DNA from: Prevotellaceae bacterium UBA4336
GTDB taxonomy: Bacteria > Bacteroidota > Bacteroidia > Bacteroidales > Bacteroidaceae
NCBI GenBank assembly: GCA_002394305.1
Contig: DGTM01000009.1
Coordinates: 3,868-67,867 of the forward strand
DNA: 64,000 bases
Direction: 5' to 3'
Below the pieces are notes generated by a model. That model saw only the letters and a list, made by a program, of their open reading frames with translations. It was not told where the DNA came from and ran no database searches. The position numbers and the translations under genes were made by a program. Shown here one piece after another: positions 1 to 7,312 of the stretch; position 1 is the stretch's first letter, and every line of letters starts with the position of its first letter.

Positions 1-321
1 GTTGGGCCACTTGATGGAGAAGGGGGCTCCGAGACTGTCCACTATTGCCAGGGCCGTCACCTCCGAGATGGCGAACATGTGGCGGGCGGGCAGGGCTTCG
101 GGCCAGACGCGCAGGCTCATCAGCAGGTTCTCGCCGCGTGCCGACTCCCAGCGATTCGTGTCGGCTCCCCTTCCTGCACTCTGGAACTCAGCCGTCACGA
201 GCACGGGACGATGGTCGTCCGGCATGTCGAGGCGGCGCAAGAAGTTGTTGGTGGAGTCCACCTCGTCGAGCTCTATCAAGCGATAGCTCGGCGAATTATT
301 CTGGCTGAAATGCATCTCCAT
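1..321 (-). CDS. birA: Biotin--[acetyl-CoA-carboxylase] ligase, 5' part only
   Basis: Reading the minus strand from ATG at 321 gives 107 codons that run off the window edge. Seen: 'VDSTNNFL' near residue 22, 'SAGRGADTNRW' with the biotin-loop GRG, 'SARGENLLMSLRV', and 'IKWPN' as the last residues, where the family has KWPND. This is the catalytic domain of biotin protein ligase, which makes biotinyl-AMP and attaches biotin to carboxylase subunits in the cytoplasm. There is no N-terminal helix-turn-helix, so it is the monofunctional type and not a repressor. A second ATG lies two codons in (315). A TATCTTTG box on the minus strand at 348-355 fits a promoter. The C-terminal half is outside the window. 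Confidence 0.9.
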   Translation of the reverse strand, partial: MEMHFSQNNSPSYRLIELDEVDSTNNFLRRLDMPDDHRPVLVTAEFQSAGRGADTNRWESARGENLLMSLRVWPEALPARHMFAISEVTALAIVDSLGAPFSIKWPN

Positions 322-347
322 TGCTCTTTTGTCACGAAAGAATAGTG

Positions 348-355
348 CAAAGATA
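348..355 (-). promoter_or_regulatory. Bacteroidetes -7 box for birA
   Basis: TATCTTTG on the minus strand matches the TAnnTTTG -7 element of the Bacteroidetes primary sigma factor and lies 27 bp before the birA ATG. No clear -33 element was picked. Confidence 0.6.
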
Positions 356-451
356 GTAAACTTTTCCCTTTCAAAGGCAAAGACAAAGGGAAAAGAGCAA
401 AAAAAAGACAAGTTTTTAGGCCATAGGCTTCATAATGTGCAAACTTTTATC

Positions 452-459
452 TATCTTTG
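452..459 (+). promoter_or_regulatory. -7 box for the GH105/GH2 cluster
   Basis: TATCTTTG lies 35 bp before the GH105 ATG. It probably drives GH105 and GH2, and perhaps the kinase and nucleotidyltransferase genes that follow on the same strand. Confidence 0.6.
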
Positions 460-494
460 CAGGGAATTGGTAGAAAACTCATCGAATAATTGAT

Positions 495-1622
495 ATGAAG
501 CAGGAACTATTGACGATTTTTGCTCTGCTGCTTTCCTTGACGGTAAATGCAACGAAGAATGATGTACTGAAAGACTTTCCTTCCGGCAGCACGCCGCAGG
601 AAGTAGGACGTCGTCTCGCCTATCATTTCATCGACGGCAAGCATGCCACCTGGGGCGACACGAAGAACCTTGGCTACCACGAAGTGTGCACCTGGAACGG
701 TGCCTTGATGTGGGGACGCGCCATGGGCGATGATGTCATCCTGCAAAAGATGAAGGAACGCTTCGACGACCTTTTGGCAAACCACAAGGAGAACATCCCA
801 GCGAAGAACCACGTGGACTTCAACATGTTTGGCTCCTTGCCGCTCAGCCTCTACAAGTCCTTCCCCACAGAGGAGAGTTACAAGCAGATGGGACTCTCCT
901 ATGCTGACACGCAATGGGAACTGCCCAAGAATGCCAAGGAAAGCGAGAAACGGCTCGCCCGACAGGGCTATACGTGGCAGACACGTATGTGGATAGACGA
1001 CATGTACATGATAACGATTGTCCAGGCCTGGGCCTACCGCACGACCGGCGACCGCAAGTACATCGACCGCGCCGCACACGAGATGGTGAAGTATCTCGAC
1101 GAGCTGCAGCGTCCCAACGGCCTCTTCTACCATGCGCCAGATGTGCCGTTCTATTGGGGACGCGGCGACGGTTGGATGGCTGTGGGCCTCACCGAAGTGC
1201 TGGACGCTTTGCCCAAGGACAGCCCCTACTACAAACGCATCATGAAAGGCTACCGAAAGATGATGAAGAGCCTCCTGAAGTATCGCAACGCCGAGGGCCT
1301 CTGGAATCAACTCATCGATCAGCCCGACTTCTGGACCGAGACGTCCGGCTCTGCCATGTTCACCTATGCCTTCATCTGCGGCGTCAAGAAGGGATGGCTG
1401 TCTGCCAAGACTTATGCCCCGGCTGCACGCAAGGCTTGGCTCGCCCTTATTCCTTATATAAACAGCAACGATGATGTCACCAACATCTGCGTCGGCACAG
1501 GCAAGAAGAACGACTTCAACTATTACCTCGACCGCCCGAAGATGACGGGCGACTATCACGGCCAGGGGCCATACCTCTGGTGCGCAGCGGCACTGATGGA
1601 AAATGAAAGAATGAGAAAATGA
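495..1622 (+). CDS. GH105-type unsaturated rhamnogalacturonyl/glucuronyl hydrolase
   Basis: 375 residues with an N-terminal signal peptide (about 1-20), so exported. The body is an (alpha/alpha)6 barrel of the GH88/GH105 group. Seen: 'TWNGALMWGRAM', 'WIDDMYM' (Asp168/Asp169, candidate general acid), 'FYWGRGDGWMAVG' and 'WTETSGSAMFTYA'. Family enzymes hydrate the 4,5-unsaturated uronate at the non-reducing end of oligosaccharides released by polysaccharide lyases, typically from rhamnogalacturonan. The substrate here is inferred from family only; no lyase lies in the window. The last residues (ENERMRK) and the stop are coded by the start of an ATGAAAGA array, so the native C-terminus may have been altered. 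The GH2 gene follows after 28 bp of that repeat. Confidence 0.85.
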   Translation: MKQELLTIFALLLSLTVNATKNDVLKDFPSGSTPQEVGRRLAYHFIDGKHATWGDTKNLGYHEVCTWNGALMWGRAMGDDVILQKMKERFDDLLANHKENIPAKNHVDFNMFGSLPLSLYKSFPTEESYKQMGLSYADTQWELPKNAKESEKRLARQGYTWQTRMWIDDMYMITIVQAWAYRTTGDRKYIDRAAHEMVKYLDELQRPNGLFYHAPDVPFYWGRGDGWMAVGLTEVLDALPKDSPYYKRIMKGYRKMMKSLLKYRNAEGLWNQLIDQPDFWTETSGSAMFTYAFICGVKKGWLSAKTYAPAARKAWLALIPYINSNDDVTNICVGTGKKNDFNYYLDRPKMTGDYHGQGPYLWCAAALMENERMRK

Positions 1623-1656
1623 AAGAATGAAAGAATGAAAGAATGAAACAATGAAA
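1601..1656 (+). repeat. ATGAAAGA 8-bp tandem array
   Basis: About six imperfect ATGAAAGA units run from the last codons of the GH105 gene, through its TGA stop (which lies inside a unit), to the GH2 start codon. The same unit recurs at 5542-5742 and, in degenerate form, at 56279-56310. Confidence 0.85.
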
Positions 1657-4326
1657 AAGATACTTCTCACTTCTTTTCTGATATTCCTCGCTGCGTTGTC
1701 TGCTTGGGCAGGCGACGGTCGCGAGTATATCACCCTCGACTCCCGCCTCGGGCATGGCGGCAACATCGTGTGGCACATGATTCGTGATAGAGAGACGAAG
1801 GCCACCGCCAGGGAAATCTCCATGCCAGGCTTCAAGCAGGAAGGCTGGGCGGAAGCCATCGTGCCGGCAACGGTTCTGACGAATCTCGTGGAGCAAAAGG
1901 TCTACCCCGAGCCTTACTACGGGCAGACGAACAAGCTGGCGAACAACATCATCCCCGACATCGCCAATGTGGGGCGCGAGTTCTACACCTATTGGTTCCG
2001 CACCGAGTTCACCGTGCCGGCAGAGTACAAGGGCAAGCGCATCTGGCTCGAGCCGATGGGCATCAACTACAGGGCCGAAGTTTGGGTCAACGGTTATATG
2101 ATAGGCACGATGGCCGGCATGTTCAACAGTCAGCCCTTCGACATCACCGACCGCGCCGTGCAGCCCGGAGGGACGACCGCCCTTGCCATACGCGTCTATC
2201 CCGTCGATGTGCCCGGCACGACCGCGCCGAAGGGATGGGGAGCCGTGGGCGAGTGGCACAACGGTGGCGACGGCTGGATGGGGCAGAACGTGTCGCAGCT
2301 CATGACGGTGGGCTGGGACTTCACCTTCGAGGACGGCATACGCGACCGCAACACCGGCATCTGGCGCTCCATACGCCTCTATGCCACGGGAGGACAGCAG
2401 CTGCGCAGCCCCTTTGTCCGCTCCGAGCTTTCCCACCCCGGCTACGACGAGGCCCGCGAGACGGTGAGCGTCGAGGTCTGGAACCCGGGCACCGGCGGCG
2501 CCGAGTGCTCCGTCCTCGGGGAAATAGAAGGCACGGGCATCCGTTTCCGTAAGGACAAGGTACGGATAGGCCGCGGCCAGCACACGACGGTGACGTTCAC
2601 GCCGCAGGACCACCCGCAGCTCGTCATGAAGCGGCCGCGCCTGTGGTGGCCCAAGAACAAGGGCGGGCAACACCTCTACACCCTCCGCCTCAAGCTGCTC
2701 GACGGCAAGGGGAACCTCACGGACAGCCTCTCCACACGCTTCGGCATACGCGAAGTCGTTGCCACCCGCGAGACGCCCGACAAGTCGAAGCTCTTTCTGG
2801 TGAACGGCCACAAGACCTTCGTGCGCGGCACCAACTGGATTCCCGAAGCCATGCTCCGCACCGACGACAGTCGCATGGAGACCGAGCTGGCCCTCACCGA
2901 CCAGTCGGGCGTCAACCTGCTGCGTCTGTGGGGCGGCGGCATAGCCGAGAGCGACCGCTTCTACGAGCTGTGCGACGAGCTGGGCATCATGGTGTGGCAG
3001 GAGTTCTGGATGACCGGCGACACGAAGCACCCCATGGACGAACCGCTCTACCTCGCCAACGTGGAGAACACCATGAAGCGCATCCGCAACCATCCCAGCA
3101 TCGTCATCTACGTGTCGAGCAACGAGAGTTCGGCCGTCACCGGGGCCGAGGAGCTCATCCGCAGCCTTGCCCCCGACGTGCCCTATCAGATGCAAAGCGA
3201 ATGTGACGGCGTGCACGACGGCAGCCCCTACAAGCAGGTCAATCCCATGCGCCACTACGAGAACACCGCCTCCGACCGCGGCAGCCGCGTCGACGGCTTC
3301 AACCCCGAGTACGGCGCCCCGACCCTTCCCATCGTCGAAGACCTCTACGAGATGATGCTCCGCGAGGACCTCTGGCCCATGAACAAGTCGACGTGGGACT
3401 ACATGGACGGCAACGGCTTCCACCTGATGAGCACGCTCTACAAGGATATGGTAGACCAGTACGGCCAGTCGACGAGCATCGAGGAGTTCGCCCGCCGCGG
3501 GCAGATGGTGGGCGCCATCAACTCGAAGAGCATCTGGGAGGTGTGGAACGAGAACAAGCTCCAGTACGGCGACCGCTGGTGCTCCGGCTTGCTCTTCTGG
3601 TACCACAACTGCCCGAACTGGCAAGTCTGCGCCCGCCTGTGGGACTGGTTCCTGGAGCCCACCGCATCGCTCTACCACACCATGCATGCCCTCGAGCCGG
3701 TGCACATACAGTACGACTACCTGAAGGGAACCGTCAGCGTCAGCAACGATTACATCGAGCCGCAGAGGGGACTGCGGGCCAGGGCCGAGGTCTACGACCT
3801 GCAGAGCCGCCGCGTGAGCACCGTCACGACGAGGGTCGACGTGCCTGCCGACGGCGTAGCCAACGACGTGCTGAAGGTTGAAATCCCCGACGACATCACG
3901 CCTGTCCACTTCATCGCCCTCGAGCTGACCGATGCCCGGGGCAACCTGGTGAGCAAGAACTTCTACTGGCGCTCGACCAGCAAGTACGAAGGGAAGAACA
4001 CCGTGACGGGCCCCTGCACCGCCGGCTTCGAGCCCCTCGCCACCCTGCCCGAGGCAAAGCCCACAGTCACGGCCCGCTTCCTTTCTGTCGGCGAACATGA
4101 AGTGACGGTGAAGAACAGCGGACGGCGCATCGCCTTCTTCTGCCAGCTCCTCCTGACCGACAAAGCGCTCAAGCCCGTGCACGGCACCTACTACAGCGAC
4201 AACTTCTTCTCCCTCCTGCCCGGCGAGAAGAAGACCATCATCGTCCGCACAACCCGCCGCGGCTTTGAATATCGCCTCCGCTTCTGCGAGAATATGGGAA
4301 CCATGCAGAACATAACAGTAAAATAA
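1651..4326 (+). CDS. GH2-family exo-beta-glycosidase (beta-mannosidase/exo-glucosaminidase-like)
   Basis: 891 residues with a signal peptide (about 1-20, ending SAWA). Domain order is sugar-binding jelly roll, immunoglobulin-like domain, TIM barrel and C-terminal beta-sandwiches. Seen: 'RGTNWIPEAM' at the barrel entry, 'RLWGGGIAESD', 'GIMVWQEFWM', 'RNHPSIVIY', then SSNESS (Glu492, candidate acid/base) and 'FNPEYGAPTLP' (Glu553, candidate nucleophile). The active-site context resembles exo-beta-D-glucosaminidase and beta-mannosidase branches more than LacZ. It is probably periplasmic or surface exposed, acting with GH105 on a branched polysaccharide; the exact linkage is not readable. The start sits in the ATGAAAGA array. 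The stop is followed by two copies of an 18-bp direct repeat (4328-4364). Confidence 0.85.
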   Translation: MKKILLTSFLIFLAALSAWAGDGREYITLDSRLGHGGNIVWHMIRDRETKATAREISMPGFKQEGWAEAIVPATVLTNLVEQKVYPEPYYGQTNKLANNIIPDIANVGREFYTYWFRTEFTVPAEYKGKRIWLEPMGINYRAEVWVNGYMIGTMAGMFNSQPFDITDRAVQPGGTTALAIRVYPVDVPGTTAPKGWGAVGEWHNGGDGWMGQNVSQLMTVGWDFTFEDGIRDRNTGIWRSIRLYATGGQQLRSPFVRSELSHPGYDEARETVSVEVWNPGTGGAECSVLGEIEGTGIRFRKDKVRIGRGQHTTVTFTPQDHPQLVMKRPRLWWPKNKGGQHLYTLRLKLLDGKGNLTDSLSTRFGIREVVATRETPDKSKLFLVNGHKTFVRGTNWIPEAMLRTDDSRMETELALTDQSGVNLLRLWGGGIAESDRFYELCDELGIMVWQEFWMTGDTKHPMDEPLYLANVENTMKRIRNHPSIVIYVSSNESSAVTGAEELIRSLAPDVPYQMQSECDGVHDGSPYKQVNPMRHYENTASDRGSRVDGFNPEYGAPTLPIVEDLYEMMLREDLWPMNKSTWDYMDGNGFHLMSTLYKDMVDQYGQSTSIEEFARRGQMVGAINSKSIWEVWNENKLQYGDRWCSGLLFWYHNCPNWQVCARLWDWFLEPTASLYHTMHALEPVHIQYDYLKGTVSVSNDYIEPQRGLRARAEVYDLQSRRVSTVTTRVDVPADGVANDVLKVEIPDDITPVHFIALELTDARGNLVSKNFYWRSTSKYEGKNTVTGPCTAGFEPLATLPEAKPTVTARFLSVGEHEVTVKNSGRRIAFFCQLLLTDKALKPVHGTYYSDNFFSLLPGEKKTIIVRTTRRGFEYRLRFCENMGTMQNITVK

Positions 4327-4327
4327 T

Positions 4328-4364
4328 CCCTCCGAATACTCAGAACCCTCCGAATACTCAGAAC
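4328..4364 (+). repeat. 18-bp direct repeat, two copies
   Basis: 'CCCTCCGAATACTCAGAA' occurs twice in tandem between the GH2 stop and the start of the kinase gene. Confidence 0.8.
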
Positions 4365-4367
4365 CCC

Positions 4368-5537
4368 ATGAAGTGCCAAGAAAAATTCCATGAGATTTAC
4401 AAGCGTGAGCCGGAAGCGCTTGCCTTTTGTCCCTACCGCGTCTGTCCCATCGGCGCACACAGCGATGCCAACCTGGGCAAGATAACCGGCCTGGCTATCG
4501 ACAAGGGCATACACATTGCCTACAGCCCCAAGCTGAACGGCGTGGTGGAGCTCTGCTCGCTGCAGTTCGACAAACGTGCACAGTTCCACGTCCGCGACGT
4601 GCCCCGCCACAAGCAGGACGACTGGGCCGACTATCTGCGCGGCGCCACACTCAAGCTGGGCGAACGCTACCCGCTCACCTACGGGCTGAGCGGCGTCATC
4701 GAGGGTAGCCTGCCCATCGGCGGACTCTCGTCCTCGGCGGCCGTGGCGCTCGTCTACCTCAAGGCGCTCTGCCACGTCAACCTCATACAGCCCGAGCCGC
4801 TGGAACTGATACAAATCTCCGTGGCTGCCGAGAACGACTACGTGGGCGTGAGCAGCGGCAAGCTCGACCAGAGCTGCGAGGTGTATTCCAAGAGGAACCA
4901 CCTGCTCTACCTCGACACCAAGACCGACGAGTACGAGCTCATCCCCACGCATCCGCAGATGAAGCCCTACCGCATCGCCATCTTCTTCAGCGGCATCGAG
5001 AGGACGTTGGCCGGCAGCAAGTTCAACATGCGTGTCGACGAAGCCCGCAGTGCCGCCTATGCCCTGCTTGCCTATGCCGGCATGGAGTACGGCAAGTTCC
5101 GCGAAGCCAACCTGCGAGCCGTGCCGCGCCAGGTGTACGAGCAGTACAAGGACCGCCTGCCGGAGACGTGGCGGCGCCGCGCCGAGCACTGGTACACTGA
5201 GTTCGACCGCGTGGAGCTGGGTGCCGAGGCCTGGCGTCGCGGCGACCTGGAGACCTACGGGCGCCTCAGCTTCGAGAGCGGACAGAGCAGCATCGTGAAC
5301 TGGGAGACCGGTTCGCCCGAGCTGAAGACGCTCTACGACATCATGTGCCACACCGACGGCATCTACGGCGGCCGCTTCAGCGGAGCAGGCTTCAAGGGCT
5401 GCTGCATGGCACTCATCGACCCGGCCTACGAAGCATCCATCACCCGTCAGGTCACCGACGAATACCTTGCCGCCTTCCCCCAGCTCAAAGGCAAGTACAG
5501 CGTCCACATCTGCGAGAGCGCCGACGGACTGATATAA
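4368..5537 (+). CDS. GHMP-family sugar-1-kinase, galacturonokinase-like
   Basis: 389 residues without a signal peptide, so cytoplasmic. The three GHMP/galactokinase motifs are present: 'CPYRVCPIGAHSDANLGK' (about 21-38), 'PIGGLSSSAAVALVYL' (about 116-131) and 'GGRFSGAGFKGCCMALID'. Motif 1 is not the bacterial galactokinase form (GRVNLIGEHTDY). It matches the plant galacturonokinase form as I recall it (PYRICPLGAHIDHQGG), and the region 'RRAEHW...RV', 'EAW..GDLE.YG.L...SG.SSI' also follows the plant enzyme. Expected reaction: ATP plus D-galacturonate, or a related sugar, to the sugar 1-phosphate. The neighbouring nucleotidyltransferase would complete an NDP-sugar salvage route. The substrate is inferred. 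Confidence 0.75.
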   Translation: MKCQEKFHEIYKREPEALAFCPYRVCPIGAHSDANLGKITGLAIDKGIHIAYSPKLNGVVELCSLQFDKRAQFHVRDVPRHKQDDWADYLRGATLKLGERYPLTYGLSGVIEGSLPIGGLSSSAAVALVYLKALCHVNLIQPEPLELIQISVAAENDYVGVSSGKLDQSCEVYSKRNHLLYLDTKTDEYELIPTHPQMKPYRIAIFFSGIERTLAGSKFNMRVDEARSAAYALLAYAGMEYGKFREANLRAVPRQVYEQYKDRLPETWRRRAEHWYTEFDRVELGAEAWRRGDLETYGRLSFESGQSSIVNWETGSPELKTLYDIMCHTDGIYGGRFSGAGFKGCCMALIDPAYEASITRQVTDEYLAAFPQLKGKYSVHICESADGLI

Positions 5538-5541
5538 ATAA

Positions 5542-5742
5542 GAATGAAAGAATGAAAAAATGAAAGAATGAAAAACGAGTCTTCACTCTTTCGCCTTTTC
5601 ATTCTTTCAACCCATAGACTCTTTTCATTCTTTCAACCCATAGACTCCTTTCATTCTTTCATTTTTTCATTCTTTCATTTTCACGTATGAAGTGCCTCAA
5701 CCCATAGACCCTTTTCATTTTTTCATTCTTTCATTTTCACGT
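5542..5742 (+). repeat. ATGAAAGA arrays in both orientations, with duplicated start region
   Basis: 5542-5576 carries ATGAAAGA-type units. 5594-5742 carries the reverse complement (TTTCATTCTTTC) interleaved with 'AACCCATAGAC'. The two orientations could pair as a long hairpin. A 37-bp segment at 5661-5697 recurs exactly at 5717-5753 (offset 56 bp), including the start codon and first codons of the nucleotidyltransferase. Confidence 0.85.
5687..5707 (+). other. Six-codon decoy ORF (MKCLNP) made by duplication of a start region
   Basis: ATG AAG TGC CTC AAC CCA TAG. The first four codons and the upstream context copy the real nucleotidyltransferase start at 5743. It may be a by-product of tandem duplication, or an upstream ORF that reduces initiation downstream. 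No function is shown. Confidence 0.5.
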
Positions 5743-6480
5743 ATGAAGTGCCTGATTCTTGCAGCGGGCTATGCTACCCGCCTCTACCCTTTGACCGAGA
5801 ACTTCCCCAAGCCCCTGCTCCAGGTGGGGGGCAAAGCTATCCTCGATTGGCTCGTTGACGACATCGACGGCGCCGGGCTGGTGGACGAATACATCGTCAT
5901 CTCTAACCACAAGTTCGCCCGTCACTTCCAGCAGTGGGCGGCCACGAAGACACAGCGTGTCACCGTCGTGGACGATGGCACGGAGAGCAACGAGACGCGT
6001 CTCGGAGCCGTCCGCGACATACAGTTCGCCATCGAACAGCTCGGGCTCGACGACGACATGCTCGTCATAGCAGGGGACAATCTGCTGGACTTCAGCTTGC
6101 AGCGATTCGTCTGCTACGCCCACGAGAAGCAGACCTCCTGCATCATGCGTTTCTGGGAGAAGGACGAGCAGCGACTGCTGAAGTGCGGCGTCGTCACCGT
6201 CGACGGCGAAGACCGCATCCTGCGCATGACCGAGAAGTCGCCCACCCCCGAGACCCACTGGTGCTGCCCCCCCTTCTACTATTACACGCGGCAGGACGCA
6301 CGCCTCGTCAAGAAAGGCATCGAGAGCGGCTGCGGCGTAGATGCCCCGGGCAGCTACATCGCCTGGCTCTGCACGCAGACCCCCGTCCACGCCATGGAGA
6401 TGCCCGGCCGCCGCTACGACATCGGCAACCTGCAGAGCTACGAGCAGGTGCAGCGCGACTACCAGGGCATCACCGTCTGA
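5743..6480 (+). CDS. Sugar-1-phosphate nucleotidyltransferase
   Basis: The chosen start gives 245 residues, 'MKCLILAAGYATRLYPLT', the N-terminal nucleotide-binding motif of the RmlA/GalU family (LAAGxGTRLxPLT), followed by 'FPKPLL'. An in-frame ATG 51 bp upstream (5692) would add only low-complexity sequence. 'LVIAGDNLLDFSL' supplies the metal-binding Asp, and 'VEKSP' of the family reads 'TEKSP'. Such enzymes join NTP and a sugar 1-phosphate into an NDP-sugar plus pyrophosphate. Placement after the galacturonokinase-like gene suggests that it takes the kinase product. Base and sugar specificity cannot be read. The first A/G-loop Gly is Tyr-Ala (GYATR), a mild variant. Confidence 0.8.
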   Translation: MKCLILAAGYATRLYPLTENFPKPLLQVGGKAILDWLVDDIDGAGLVDEYIVISNHKFARHFQQWAATKTQRVTVVDDGTESNETRLGAVRDIQFAIEQLGLDDDMLVIAGDNLLDFSLQRFVCYAHEKQTSCIMRFWEKDEQRLLKCGVVTVDGEDRILRMTEKSPTPETHWCCPPFYYYTRQDARLVKKGIESGCGVDAPGSYIAWLCTQTPVHAMEMPGRRYDIGNLQSYEQVQRDYQGITV

Positions 6481-6645
6481 AGCACCTGCCGTTTCCTAAA
6501 ATCCTTGTGGGCGGGCGCGTGTGCAATATAATAGGAAATGGGGCTCAGACACGAAGAAACGGGGGAAAAGCCGCCCGTTTACCGCGATTTAGCCCAATGA
6601 CCGATTGGGATAGAACAAAATAACAGCAATTTTCGGCGCATTTCC

Positions 6646-6676
6646 TTGCAGATTTCGCAGAAATGGCGTACCTTTG
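6646..6676 (+). promoter_or_regulatory. Promoter of the rimP-nusA-infB operon
   Basis: TTGC at 6646-6649, a 19-bp spacer and TACCTTTG at 6669-6676 fit the Bacteroidetes -33/-7 arrangement. The expected transcript start is near 6683. Confidence 0.7.
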
Positions 6677-6692
6677 CACACGGAAGATGAAG

Positions 6693-6721
6693 GTGAGGAG
6701 CTCTGAAGGTTCCTCACTTTT
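6693..6721 (+). terminator. Hairpin with T-run in the rimP leader (possible attenuator)
   Basis: GTGAGGA (6693-6699) pairs with TCCTCAC (6711-6717) around an 11-base loop and is followed by TTTT. It starts about 10 bases after the predicted transcript start and ends 28 bp before rimP, so it can act as a leader attenuator or a structural cap. Confidence 0.5.
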
Positions 6722-6749
6722 CGTTATGAACCACTAAAAACTAAAACAC

Positions 6750-7217
6750 ATGATCAGCAAAAGTGCAGTGCAGCAGGCCGTGGAAGAATGGCTTCAGGGC
6801 AAAGAGTATTTCCTGGTTGACATCAACATCAGTCCCGACGACCGCATCGTGGTGGAGATAGACCACCAGGACGGTGTGTGGATAGAGGACTGCGCCGACC
6901 TGAGCCGCCACATCGAGTCGCGCCTGAGCCGCGACGACGAGGACTACGAGCTTGAGGTGGGCAGCGCAGGCCTGGGCCAGCCCTTCCGCGTGCATCGGCA
7001 GTATGAGATACACGTGGGCAAGGAGGTGGAGACACAGCTGCACGACGGGCACAAGCTGCGCGGCACGTTGCTCAGCGTCAGCGACGACGGCTTCCGGCTG
7101 GGCGTCGTGCAGAAGGTGAAGGAGGAAGGCAAGAAGCGCCCCGTCGCAAAGGAAGTGCCCGTCGACCTCCGCTTCGACGACGTGGCCTACACCAAGTACC
7201 TCATCAAGGTGAAATGA
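6750..7217 (+). CDS. rimP: Ribosome maturation factor RimP
   Basis: 155 residues. Seen: 'EYFLVDINISPDDRIVVEID' in the N-terminal alpha/beta domain, 'DCADLSRHIES', 'ELEVGSAGLGQPF' (family: EVSSPGLxRPL), then the C-terminal SH3-like barrel ending 'KYLIKVK'. RimP binds the free 30S subunit and aids its maturation. It opens the conserved rimP-nusA-infB operon. The leader carries a hairpin with a T-run, and the 95-bp gap to nusA holds a palindrome and an A/T-rich repeat. Confidence 0.93.
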   Translation: MISKSAVQQAVEEWLQGKEYFLVDINISPDDRIVVEIDHQDGVWIEDCADLSRHIESRLSRDDEDYELEVGSAGLGQPFRVHRQYEIHVGKEVETQLHDGHKLRGTLLSVSDDGFRLGVVQKVKEEGKKRPVAKEVPVDLRFDDVAYTKYLIKVK

Positions 7218-7304
7218 GGACCCCCTAACCCCCTTTAGGGGGAACAAATGGTAAAATAACTAAATTGTACATAAATAGTAAATAGTAAATTGTCAAATAG
7301 TAAA
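7217..7304 (+). repeat. G/C palindrome plus 'AAATAGT' repeats between rimP and nusA
   Basis: 'CCCCCTAACCCCCTTTAGGG' from 7221 begins a palindrome of the family seen inside sufS, purD, rnhB and the M20 gene. It is followed at about 7272-7304 by 'AAATAGT' units. Confidence 0.8.
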
Positions 7305-7312
7305 TCACTGAG

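Noticed and set aside
1516..4458. Minus-strand 980-codon frame opposite the GH2 gene
   Set aside because: Antisense shadow; the plus strand has signal peptide and GH2 motifs.
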